The position numbers and the translations under genes were made by a program. DNA of 64,000 nucleotides. Origin: Stropharia rugosoannulata. Lineage: Eukaryota > Basidiomycota > Agaricomycetes > Agaricales > Strophariaceae. The stretch spans positions 1,308,501 through 1,372,500 of the forward strand of contig JANCIK010000005.1 in assembly GCA_028532985.1 (NCBI GenBank). The letters run 5' to 3'. This document shows, piece by piece, positions 44,362 to 55,491 of the stretch. Within the stretch, counting starts at the first letter, position 1; each line of letters starts with the position of its first letter. The notes beneath the pieces are model-generated. The model was not told the DNA's origin. It searched no databases and worked only from the letters and a program-made list of their open reading frames with translations.

Positions 44362-47005
44362 ATGTCCACAGGCGCAGCACGCTTCATCTTCGTCCTATGC
44401 CTGCTCGTCAACTGTCTGCTCTGGTCCAGGGGCCGCTACGCCATCACCGGCCCCGCTGCTAGTGTCCAGGGGGGCGAGGCCAGTCTCGTACGTCGAATAT
44501 CGTACGAGCTCACCATGTCTCTCGACGACCGCATACAGGCACGCTCTGCTGGCGAGGCAAGCATATTTATGTGCTCCGATGCTGCGTACACCTGCTGAAG
44601 GTCTCTATTCACAGTGCGCGCCACTGGCATACCCCATATATGCGCAATGCCAACACGTTCAGGCAGACTGTCCCAAATCGGAGACCCTCCTCAAGATCGA
44701 CTACCTCGAACACTACTTCTGTACGGACACACCCTTACGACCGCTCGTCTTTATCGGTTTGCTCGTCTGGCTGCTTTTCCTTTTCTCCATGCTCGGGATC
44801 AGCGCCTCGGATTTCTTCACCCCGAACCTCGCCACCATCGCGACGCTGCTTGGTATCGATGAGAATGTCGCGGGCGTGACGCTCCTCGCTTTCGGTAATG
44901 GGAGCCCGGACGTGTTCTCCACGTTCTCTGCAATGCGCGCCAACTCGGGCAGCCTTGCCATTGGCGAGTTGCTCGGCGCGGCCTCCTTCATTGTCTCCTG
45001 CGTCGTCGGCTCCATGTGTATCATCCGTCCGTTCCACGTTCACCGCAACCCATTTCTCCGAGACGTTGGCTTCTTCTTTCTAGCAGTTAGCCTTGTACTC
45101 GTCATCCTCTGGGACGGCACGATCAGAAACTGGGAGGCATGGACTCTTGTCGCAGTGTACATTGGGTACGTTGCGCTGGTTGTTCTGGGGTCGTGGTGGG
45201 AGAAGAGGAGGGAGCGGCTGCGTCAGAAAGAAGCTCTGAATCGGTCAGAGTATGCTGAGGAGATCTTTCCTCCCTACAGTGACGATGGTACGTCATCTTC
45301 CGACAATGCTGATCTTTGCTGACCCGTTTTTTATGTTCAGCACCTTCCGTGTCACTTGCATCTCCAGTGAGTCCCCGCACGCGCGCTATCTCGGCGCCTA
45401 ATCCGCCAAGGCTGTCGATCAATATGCCACCCCGCCCCCATTCGCGATCGCCGTCCCCCGTCAGCTCTCACGTCGCCCAGCTCCCGTCCTTCTCCCTCGT
45501 CGGCGCACTCGAGTTCCGTGATGTCGTGCAGTCGTTGCAGAAAGAGTCCTCGGCCAACTCACTCAGCATCTTTGAGTCACCGGTCACCCCGTATGCAGGC
45601 GGGCACTACCGCACCCGGCATTTCTCGCGCAAGTCTCCCCTCTCGTCACTCCAATCGAGTATCACACTGGATGAAGAAGCGCTGCAGCCCTTGCGCTCTC
45701 TTTCCCCGTCAAACTCGAACACGACACTGAGGACGGATCAGAGAGACCACTTGTCGTCTGAACCCGACGATTATTTCAGTCCTCAACAGGCCCCGCCTGT
45801 CCCGTCCATCTTCCGCACACCTGCGTCGCCCTCGGCTAGCGTTTCAGAGGTGGAGAGCGAGGAGGCGTTATTTATCCCCAGGACAAGGTGGCAACGGATT
45901 TGGCAGGCCACCCGCAAGACATACCATGTTTTATTCCCGACGCTGAACCACCCGCACAAGCAGACCGTCCTGGCGAAGCTGGCGTGCATATTTGCTGCGC
46001 CCGCGGTTTTATGCCTGACACTGACGCTTCCTGTGGTTGTTACGGAGTATGACGCAGGACGCGGGACCCCGGAGAAGAAGTACAATTCGGACTCTCGCCT
46101 GGTGGAGTTCGAAGAGGAGGGCATGGAGCGCGTGCTCATCGCAGAAGAGGAAATGCGTGACGAGATGCATGATTTGGCATACAACAAGTACCTCACGGCT
46201 GCCCAGTGTGTGCTCGGACCTCTCTTCTGTGTCCGAGTCTTATTCGGTAAGTGCTCGTTCCCTTGATGATAAAAGTTGTGCTAACGGTGACTTGTAGGCG
46301 GTATTGCAAAGGCCCCTTGGCTGCTTCTTGGTACTCTGTTTGCTGGTGTATCTGTGGCAATTCTAGTCTTGATGTTTTCGGAGAGGGGGAATAGTCAGGT
46401 CGCTCAGATGACACGATGCTCTGCTGGCTTTATCGTGTCTGTTGTGTGGATCATGGCTATTGCGGACGAAGTTGTCAATGTTCTACAGGTGCGACTAGCC
46501 TCAGTAGCCTTCATCTACATAGTTGCAGACTTGCTGACGACCACTTTTGATTAGACCTTCGGCTTGATTTTTGGTCTTTCCGATGCTATCATTGGGCTTA
46601 CTATATTCGCTGCGGGCAACTCGCTCGCAGATCTCGTCGCCAACATGAGCGTAGCGGTAAGTCGTGATCAACTTCTATATTATTGTCCCCTCTCTCATGC
46701 AGCACGCACAGGCATTCGCGCCCATAATGGGATTCTCCGCATGCTTCGGCGGGCCCATGCTCAACATCCTGCTCGGGATCGGTGGCTCAGGGTCGTACAT
46801 CATCCACTCGACCGCGCAACCCTACGAGCTGCAGCTGTCCACGACACTCCTCGTGAGCGCCTTTGGGCTGCTCTTCCTCCTTGCCACGACGCTCATCTTC
46901 GTCCCCCTCAACGGCTACTACCTCACCCGGCGCTGGGGTATCCTGCTCATTGCGACCTACGCTATCATCATGACCATCAACATTATCGTCGAACTCAAGA
47001 GCTGA
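44362..47005 (+). CDS. Cation/Ca2+ exchanger, NCLX/CCX type
   Basis: Start MSTGAARFIFVLCLLVNCLL, a signal-like first span. After a 127-nt intron come CAPLAYPIYAQCQ and the TMs around HYFCTDTPLRPLVFIGLLVW. The first alpha-repeat reads VTLLAFGNGSPDVFSTFSA (GNGxPD, the ion-binding motif of CCX/NCLX proteins). A long Ser/Pro-rich cytosolic loop of about 300 residues follows. The second half has FGLIFGLSDAIIGLTIFAAG, the second alpha-repeat FAAGNSLADLVANMSVA (GNSxxD) and GFSACFGGPMLNILLGIGGS, closing with IIMTINIIVELKS. CCX exchangers swap Na+/Li+ or H+ for Ca2+ across mitochondrial, vacuolar or plasma membranes; location cannot be told here. Both alpha-repeats are intact, so it should be active. 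Five or so introns. Confidence 0.9.
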
Positions 47006-48290
47006 GCTAATTGCATGGACACATTCATCGTTATACTCCATTCTCCTCTATGTTATTGTGTTCGAGCACATGGAAGACCTACTTTTTTGGTCTTGTGCAT
47101 TGCTTTGTATTATACTATTGTACGTTCGCTATCATCTTGGACTACTTAATGTCTTCATAGAGGGGCACATCGGTGTTACTATTCATGACAGATACATCTC
47201 GTTGTTTATAGAAGCCTATGTATATTTCATTGCTAAAGCTTTAAGGGCGAACCATTCAACCTGTTTCAGGGTAAATGGTGTTCAATGGTCGAGCACCTAG
47301 AATCTTAGATTATTTCTATTTGGCCAATTATATTTTCTGTCCTCGCTCCAAGGTCTGCCTACTACTCACGCTGACTTCTTTATTACTGTACCGTCTCCAA
47401 CGAACTAGTAAAAAAAAGTGCATTCATTACACGCATATGCATCCCTATCAGATTAATGTGAACATTTATCAGCGCCCCTATGAACACACACAAGCATAAC
47501 GGTACAGTCGGAATTACATAGACCTACAATCTCTCACGTTGGTGAGAACAACTCGGTCAAGAAGACACAGAACCTGGCCTATCATACGACGAATGCGTTC
47601 TCTGAGGAGTGGAATTACCTTATCACCTCTTTTCACGACAGCTACCTTGTCGCTACCAGTACTACTTCTATATTTCTCGAGTTCTTCTGCCCACTTCTTC
47701 TTGCTGTTACCTCACCGTTCTGTATGTTATCGCCCACCCAACCGAATGGATCATATCCCTATAGGGCCCTGCGCAACGCGGACACTGTCGACGTAGTTTG
47801 GAGGTGTATGCACTGGACACTGTACTGAGTTGCAAGCCGCCCAATGTGTCTGCTGATGGACACTGGCGGTGGCCGTCTAAGCACGTTTACCCGCCGGGTG
47901 ACACACTCGGTCTAGCAGAGTCTAGTAGAAGGTTGGACCTCTACCGCCGCGGCACTGCATACTCGCGTGGTTCCCTGCGGGTCCTGAGCTGCCCTGAGGG
48001 GCCCAGAGCGCACAAGAGCGTGGATTTGGCGCACATCATGATGCGATTGGAACGTTCGGCAATGCACGTGCGCTGACGCGAACAGAGATCCCGGTCTGTC
48101 CTGTGCCACAATTTCATTTTCTGATTCACCCCGTCCTCCGAGGTCTGGTCTGTCATCTCGAACACGCCCATCCGCGACCCACGCCGATACTTAACAGAAC
48201 AGTCCCGCCGCCGTCTCCGGTCGCTGATATCACTACTAGACTACGACCACCCTCCCCTATCGATATACTATTATCGTCCCCCCCGCTGCT
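47006..48290. other. Intergenic region with a dispersed repeat
   Basis: 1.29 kb without a recognisable gene. Its middle part (47385-47645) is related to 54378-54590 in opposite orientation. The last 100 bases before PFK are pyrimidine-rich, typical of fungal housekeeping promoters. Confidence 0.5.
47385..47645 (+). repeat. Dispersed repeat, copy A
   Basis: Shares several blocks with the reverse complement of 54378-54590: TGTACCGTCTCCAACG, AAGCATAACGG, CTCACGTTGGTGAGAAC and TACCTCTTTTCACGA-like words, in the same order. Diverged; no coding capacity retained. Confidence 0.55.
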
Positions 48291-51200
48291 ATGAAGATTG
48301 CGATCCTCACATCGGGCGGCGATAGCGCAGGCATGAACGCCGCCGTGCGCGCCGTCGTAAAGTGCGGCATCCTCAAGTGAGTAGCTCCATTACCGACAGA
48401 AACGACTAATGTCAACATATCTATCTCTCATCGGCAGAGGATGCGAGATGTGGGTCGTCCGAGAGGGCTACGAGGGCCTCGTGCGCGGCAACGAGCAGCA
48501 AGAAGAGATCGAGGGCCAGAAAGTCAACGAAGAAGCATCCGGCCAGGTGCAGCAGGAATACGACGCCGCGTCGCAGGCCTTCCTCAAGAAGCAGGGCATC
48601 AAGCCGCAACCCGCCTTCCTCAAGAACCTGCGCTTCGGAGACGGCGAGCTTCTGCGCGACGGCACAAGCGAGTACGTTGGCGGGCGCACGCTAAAGGGGC
48701 GCTACATCGTCCGCGTTGGGTGGGACGACGTGCGCGGATGGTTTGCGGAGGTGCGTTTTCCAGCTTGCTCGTTATCTCCGCTACCCGGGGAGGGGGCCCT
48801 AATTTAGCGATCTGTCCACTTGCTTCGCAGGGCGGAACTCTCATTGGGACCGCGCGATCGGCGGCATTCCGTACGAGCGAAGGACGCACCGCCGCGGCGC
48901 TCAATCTGATCAAAGAAGGCATCGACGCCCTCGTCGTGTGCGGCGGCGACGGCTCGCTCACGGGCGCCGACCTGTTCAGGTCAGAGTGGCCTGACATCCT
49001 CAAGAGTCTGCATTCAGAAAGTACGTTGTCTTCCCTTTTCTCGGGCCCACGTCGAAGAAGCACTTCCTTACTCGTTACCCGGGCGTAGATCTTATCACTG
49101 ATGAACAACTGGAGACCCATTCGCATCTCAAGATAGTTGGCCTCGTCGGCTCAATCGACAATGACATGGTCATGACTGATTTGACTATTGGTGCGCCCAC
49201 CGCGCTCCAGCGGATCTGCGAGTCTATCGACAACATCAATTCGACCGCATATAGTCACTCTCGCGCGTTCGTAGTCGAGGTTATGGGCCGCGATTGCGGA
49301 TGGTTGGCTCTCATGGCTGGAATTGCGTACGCTTATTTTTCTTTCTCTCATTTCAAGTACTGGAGTTATGGTGTAGTGGTGGAGCAGACTTCATCTTCAT
49401 CCCTGAGCGTCCGCCCAACACGATGCCATGGGAGGACAACATGTGTGCTCAAATCCACCGCGTGAGTGATCTTGTTAATATTGTTATTACCGTCAGTTAA
49501 AGTTCCACTATAGCATCGCGCGCTGGGTAAACGTAAAACGATCGTTATTGTCGCGGAAGGCGCGCACGACAAGGACCTGAACCCAATTCGTGCGGAATAC
49601 ATCAAAGACGTCCTCACAGACCGTTTGGGACTCGACACTAGGGTTACGACTCTCGGTCATACCCAGCGCGGTGGTCGGCCGACCGCGTTCGATAGGATTC
49701 TGGCAAGTTGGGGGACCTTCGGCCGTTTTACCTCGAACTAACGTATGGTGATAACGTAGCCCACTCTGCAAGGTGTCGAAGCAGTCAATGCGCTCATGGA
49801 GGCCAAGCCCGGGGAGCCGAGCTATATGATTGGTGTCCAGGAGAATAAGATCATCCGGGCGCCGTTAATGGAAGCTGTTAAACTGGTATGTTAATGGGCC
49901 GCTATAACTCACGGAGAAGTTATTAATGCTATTATGGTATACAGACAAGAGCCGTAGGACAAGCTATGAAGGAGAAGAACTTTGCGAAAGCTCTCGAGCT
50001 CCGCGGCCCCGAATTTTCTGAAATGTTGCATGGATTCCGCGCGATCGCGTCCATTGCCAAAGAAGAGAGACTACTGCCTCCTAACAAGGTACGGCGCCCT
50101 GTTTTTTTGCGGTTGACTACAGGGGCTAAACGTTTACACAGAGGATGCGCATTGGTATCATGCAGTGAGTATGAAGAATTGTCATAAAATCTTGAGTGCT
50201 GAAGGCAGACCTATCATTTAGCATGGGCGCACCCGCAGGTGGCATGAACGGAGCTACAAAGGCCGCTGCCCGATACTGCATCAAGCAAGGACATACTGCA
50301 CTTGCCATCCATAACGGTTTCCGTGGCCTCCTAGATGACCATGTCGATGAGCTCTCTTGGCTCGGCGTCGACGCATGGATGGTGCGAGGTGGCTCGGAGC
50401 TGGGCACCAACCGTACTCTGCCGTCCATTGACATTGGGGCCGTGGCATCCAAGTTCCAGCAATTCGCATTGGACGGCCTGATGATGATCGGTGGGTTTGA
50501 AGCATTCAGCGCGCTTGTCCTCCTCGATGAGGGCAGGAAGCATTATCCCCAGTTCCACATCCCGATGGTGCACCTGCCTGCGACGATCAGCAATAACGTA
50601 CCGATGACTGAGTACAGCTTGGGAAGCGACACTAGTTTGAATGCTCTTGTGGACGCATGCGATGCTATTAAGCAGAGTGCCAGCGCGAGCAGAGACCGAG
50701 TGTTTGTCGTTGAGACGCAAGGAGGCGACTGCGGATACATTGCCACCATGGGAGCCCTTGCGGTAAGTGATCTGTCACAGAAGATGTGGGATGTGGCTCG
50801 TGCTGATACGGCATAGTCCGGAGCCAGCTTAGTGTATACACCCGAAAATGGGATGAGCCTGGACATGCTCAGGGAAGATGTACAATTCTTGAAGACGCGG
50901 TACGCCCTAGATGTGCCAGGAAAGAGTGAAGGTCGTCTTGTTATTAGGCAAGTGAAATATTATTTCCAACCAGCCAGCGCTGACTGTCAGGTGCAGGAGC
51001 GAAAAGGCATCAAGCGTGTACACGACAGAAGTGTTAACAAAGATGTTCATCGAGGAGGGTGGACGGTTGTTCGACGCCCGCAACGCATCTCTCGGACACA
51101 CGCTGCAAGGCGGCGTGCCGTCGCCGATGGACCGTGCGCGCGGAGCGCGTTTGTCACTGCGTTGCATGGTATTCCTGGAGCATTACCATGAGCTGCTGTC

Positions 51201-51426
51201 GCGGCAGCCGCCTCATAAAACCAAGCAGGCGCCACCCGAGTCGGCAGCGGTGATCACGATCCAGGCGAGCAGTATTGCATGGGTACCGGTGCAGGAGATG
51301 GTTAAGGAGGCGGACATGAAGCACCGGCGGGGCAAGACGAACTGGTGGGACAACATCACGGAACTGGTGGAGACGCTGGCGGGCAAGAAGCAGTTTATGG
51401 GGCAGACGGCACAAAGTGCGTTGTAA
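48291..51426 (+). CDS. PFK1: ATP-dependent 6-phosphofructokinase
   Basis: Commits fructose-6-phosphate to glycolysis in the cytosol. [20 protein letters not shown] is the nucleotide-binding start. N-terminal half: [29 protein letters not shown] (GGDGS motif), [11 protein letters not shown] (catalytic Asp region), [17 protein letters not shown] and [16 protein letters not shown]. The regulatory half is a degenerate repeat: [74 protein letters not shown] and [19 protein letters not shown]. This duplicated architecture is that of eukaryotic PFKs, with one catalytic and one allosteric half; the N-terminal glyoxalase-like domain of some yeast subunits is absent. About 13 introns of about 50-75 nt. 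Intact and complete; a degraded copy of its last exons lies 600 bp downstream. Confidence 0.96.
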
Positions 51427-51999
51427 TAGATGTATGGAGAAGAAGGCCATAGAAATGCTGTTTAGAATAATAGAAAGTACAAGCAAGCTTCCGCAGCACG
51501 ACATCCCGTGTTCACATCTGTGGTTTGCCACTCGCGATCGGGTGCGCCGTCTGTAGTCCAGCTCAAACAATCCTGGTTTGAACGCGCGCTTACGTTCTCG
51601 CATATTACTGTGTCTTTGGAATTTAGAATTCTTCTGTGTCTGTGACAACTAGGACATATACCTAGTACAGACACGCCCCGTTCTGATCACTCTATGCCAG
51701 TGGTTCGAATCGATGTTCATGATGGTGTCCTACCTTGAATTGTTTGGACCCCATCTAGCTTGCTAACGGCGCCTCTCGTTTCCCGTGTCAACGATTATTT
51801 CGCTCGCCCCGTATCAGCACCGCCAACCATCAAGACAAAGTCCTGGCTGAATGGTTGGAGAAGTGCGCTTACCTTTCACGGCGGACCGCGTTCAACTTCT
51901 GGCATGGCCTTACATGCAGCACTCGCAAGTCTTACTCAACGGGACGGCGTTCCTACGTTCCTACGTCGACTTTTCTCGAGTTCATCCAGGCCTCGAGGG
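51427..51999. other. Region between PFK and its 3' relic
   Basis: 573 bases; PFK 3' untranslated region followed by DNA that may be more decayed duplicate, but no clear homology is visible before about 52000. Confidence 0.35.
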
Positions 52000-52205
52000 T
52001 GTACGGAGCAGATTCTGACGAAGATGTTTATCAACAAGACCGAGTTGGCATCTACCGCTGCATGGCCTTTCTGGAGCACCACTGCGAGTTGCTGTCGCGG
52101 CAGCCGCCTCAGGAGACAAGGCAGGAGCCGCCGACCGAGTTCTGGCGAGTAGGTGTATTGGTGGAGTTGGTACTAGATATAAGTAGAAGAAGGACCATCG
52201 AAATG
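52000..52205 (+). pseudogene. Truncated tandem relic of the PFK 3' exons
   Basis: Block 1 (52000-52045) matches PFK 51016-51058 (ACGGAGCAGATTCTGACGAA against the real exon). About 90 bp of PFK are then missing, after which 52055-52142 matches 51160-51243 strongly (CGCTGCATGG, GAGCACCAC, GAGTTGCTGTCGCGGCAGCC). A last block (near 52185-52205) resembles the PFK 3' UTR (AGAAGGACCATCGAAATG). The order is kept, the reading frame is not that of a full PFK. It is a partial tandem duplication with a deletion, lying directly in front of the next gene. Confidence 0.8.
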
Positions 52206-52322
52206 TTGTTGTTTAAGTAGAAGGCGTGGGAAGAACGCGGGAGTTGTTTTGGGGTGTTGATATACAAGGGTTGATCACGACAGCACGCCCTCCCTTCATT
52301 GCCTTGCTTTTCTCTGCTTATC

Positions 52323-53821
52323 ATGGTCGTCCGTCCGCCGCTCCCCGTCCAGTGCCTCAACCCACACATCAGAGACCACAGTCCGTTCCTCATCGTTCCC
52401 CACAGTGCTGAGCTAATTCGAGCAGTCGACAGCGCAGCCCTCCCCGCCGTCAAGTACCAGATTCTCAGCTGCCAGGGCAGAGACATCCTCGTGCGTGCCC
52501 CGCACCCGCACCCGCACCCGCATCCCACTTACGCTCTTCTAGGTCGGTCGCATTAAGATCGAGACCCCTACTGTATGCCCCTCTTTTCCTGTCTTGCCGC
52601 CGCTGACCCCTTCTCCAGGATACTGGTCATGCTTTCATTCTCCGTAGATTCGACACGGGCGCTATCAGCCTTACAACCATGTTCCGTGCTGCCTTCCCCA
52701 ACGCCTCTGATCTCGAGGAGCGTGCAGAGATTCAATGGGTCCGGGACTTCTACGACCTGAGCGGCAACAATGGGTCGGCCAAGGACCCCCATATAACCCG
52801 CCTCGCAGGCACCTGGGTCAGCCCGGAGGTCGCGCTTGAGCTCGGCAACTCGTACTCCATCTCCGAGCTCATCCAGGTCATTGTTGACGCCACCCCGGAT
52901 CCTACAGGTAACTACCGCCGCTCAGGCAAGGCTGCATCGGCCGCTGCTCCCACCACTGTCCCCGCTGCCCCAGCCACTCCAGCCCAAACCCCCGCCACGG
53001 GCCCCCTTCCGTCTCCTGCGAACTCGACGACGTCGACCACGCCCGTACAGGGCTCTGTTGTCGTGTCCAAGCCTCCGTCTGCGGCGCGTTCGCTGCCCAC
53101 ACCGTCGCCCACCGCCAACTTGCCGCCAGCGAAACGCCGGAAGGAATCATCGCCCGCGCCGACGCCGCAAAGCAGCAAGCCACCGTCATCGCGCGGGTCC
53201 CCGGCACCCTCGCGCATCGCCGTGCCCCGGCGGTCTGCGCGCACGAAGAGCCCTGCGCCCCGATCCGCCGCAACGACCGTCGTGCGCACGCCAAAGGCCA
53301 CCCGCGCGGCGGCGAGGAAGGAGGCGGCGGCCACCCCCGGTGGCTCATCCGAGCTGACCGCGGTGGAGGAGGAAGGCCAGTTCGTGGAGGACGATGTGGC
53401 GGGGCGTGAGCTGCATGATGAGGACGTGCGGGAGCAGCAGAAGTTGATTATGGACCTCAAGCGCAAGCGGGACCTGGCGCAGATGGAGGCCCGCGCTGCA
53501 GAGGCGGCTGCCGCTGCAGAGGAGGAGGAAGAGCTGGACGACGCCCCGCCGACGCCCGCAATGAAGAAGAGGGAGCGCGAGGACGAGAGCGCGCCTATCC
53601 AGTTCGAGTTCAAGGAGCCACGCCAGCCACTCGGCGAGCGGCAAATTGCCACCAACAGGCGCGTTGGTCGGTTCCAAATGGAGCCTAGGACGAGGTCCTT
53701 CGCGTGGGGTCTTGCCGCATTTGCCGTGGGTATGGGTGCCGTGTGAGCGTTGTCCACTCTTATTATAATGGCCCATGCTCACGCCCTTTCTCTGTCCAGG
53801 TACTTGCCCAACTTTTTCTGA
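52323..53821 (+). CDS. Bqt4-like KilA-N/APSES-domain nuclear membrane protein
   Basis: Start MVVRPPLPVQCLNPHIRD. After two introns the KilA-N/APSES-like DNA-binding fold reads VGRIKIETPTDTGHAFILRR, FDTGAISLTTMFRAAFPNA and later ITRLAGTWVSPEVALELGN. The middle is a long low-complexity Ala/Pro/Ser-rich region with basic patches (PPAKRRKESS, RRSARTKS) and an acidic helical stretch (EEEEELDDAPP). The last intron (GTGTGAGCG...GTCCAG) joins WGLAAFAVGMGAV to YLPNFF-stop, creating a C-terminal transmembrane segment. KilA-N plus terminal TM is the arrangement of fission yeast Bqt4, an inner-nuclear-membrane protein that tethers telomeres; that role is inferred. Ignoring the final intron leaves the frame ending at 53746, before YLPNFF. 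Confidence 0.85.
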
Positions 53822-55491
53822 GTGGATTAAAGGCAAACATCCTCCTATGCTACGTCTGTGTGTCTGTGTCTGTGTTATCTATCCTCGCTGCTTCTTCTGT
53901 TATGTTTTATACTCCTAGTATAATCCGGCTTTTTGGGTCATTTGTATATCATTTACTTTTTCTCCTTTTCTGCCTGGTAGACAGTTCATACCGCAATGTA
54001 CATACAAGTGCTGTAAGTATATCAATAAGGATACTATACAGTCATTATTTTTCAGGAATGAGTGTTGGGGGGCAGTCAATAATCAAAGGTAGAATTGACG
54101 GAGGACGCAAGAATTGGAGGTGAGGCCCGGGAATCCAGCTGCACTTTGCCAGATTGCCGGTGTGTATATTTAAGTTCAGGAGGAACTTCAAAATTGCCGC
54201 TGAGGCTGTGCTCAGGTCCAATCTCCGACTACGGCATGGCCGGCAGCCGTGGCCACTCTCTTTTGACTCTTTCATTTTTTCCCCCTTGCTTTCCCCAAGG
54301 CAGATAATAACATATATATTGCAAAGATTTTGGTGCTTACATTTATCTGAGTCCTGACCGAACAGAGGGTATGGAGGGGTCGTGAAAAGAGGTAATAAGA
54401 TAATCCCTTGATAATTCCACCCAGCCAGTTCTCACCAACGTGAGAAAATACGACTGCGCCGTTATGCTTTGGAGTTGGTATGCCTATGCGTAGGTCACCC
54501 CAGCGGCGCAGATAATGAAGTTGCTTACAATTGGTAGATTTGCATGTAGCAAAAACACTTTGGTTAGTGCGTTGGAGACGGTACATTAACATTAAGGTGT
54601 GAATAGCTTCATATACGAAGAAACTCTGGTCCCAGTTACTCCACTACGAATTATTCTGTGGATAAAGAAGTCAGCATTAGCAAGGCAGACCTTGGAGTGA
54701 GAAACGCAAATGAATTAGTCAACTACTACGAATTTCCTACAGTATCGGTCTGCGTCTATGTTTGCCGTGCTTGCCTGAGTATATGGGGCGCTAAGGCGTT
54801 ATGTAAATGCTGAAAGAAAGCTATTTCTGGGACATCACATTGTGATAAGACTGGAAAATTCCGTGACGGAGGCGTCCTTTCAGCAGCTTACAGCAGCTGT
54901 CTTTGCGAAAGATGAATAGAAGTGGAGCGTTGATTATTCGATGCTGTCAGGAGATGATTTTTGAACGGTTGGGTGCAGAACTACTTCATATACTGCAGAG
55001 TAGGCCAACGTCATAAAGACCTCGACCCCGGCTAATGAGATGGCCCCTGTTTCTAAATAAAGGATTGAAACGTAAGAAGTAAAATATTGATGGCTGTATG
55101 TTGTGCAGGCGAGGCTCAGAGGCAAGAGGGCGAAGCCGAGAGAAAGCCGAAGCGGTTTGGGTGATCGGGCTGGGGAATAAGATCCGCTTTGTGCGCTTCA
55201 TTTTTGTCGTTGACTCTTCCCCACAACTTCACGGGCATGCAACTGGGCTGTCGGTCAGTCGTCGAGCACTTTCCCGTGGCAAGCGTGGAGCTCACATATT
55301 CTTATCATATCGGCAGATCGCAAGGTGCCTGACCCTTCACTAATCGGCGCCTCGTGTGTCCACGCTCCAACAGGCTTCAACCAACCCGTCCTCTTCAAAC
55401 TCTAATCACCGTGCGTCGCTTCTCTTTCCTGCCTATTAAGACCTCACTTCTCACTTTTCTCTAGATATACTTAACTACCCGGCTCGACATC
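53822..55491. other. Long intergenic region with a dispersed repeat
   Basis: 1.67 kb with only short ORFs. 54378-54590 holds the partner of the repeat at 47385. The last 100 bases before the F-box gene are pyrimidine-rich, probably a 5' leader. Confidence 0.45.
54378..54590 (-). repeat. Dispersed repeat, copy B (inverted relative to copy A)
   Basis: The reverse complement shares the ordered blocks TGTACCGTCTCCAACG, AAGCATAACGG, CTCACGTTGGTGAGAAC and TACCTCTTTTCACGAC with 47385-47645. The copies are 7 kb apart and diverged. Confidence 0.55.

Noticed and set aside
52912..53757. 281-codon minus-strand ORF opposite the Bqt4-like gene
   Set aside because: It arises from the GC-rich Ala/Pro-coding strand; the sense frame has the KilA-N domain and splice logic.
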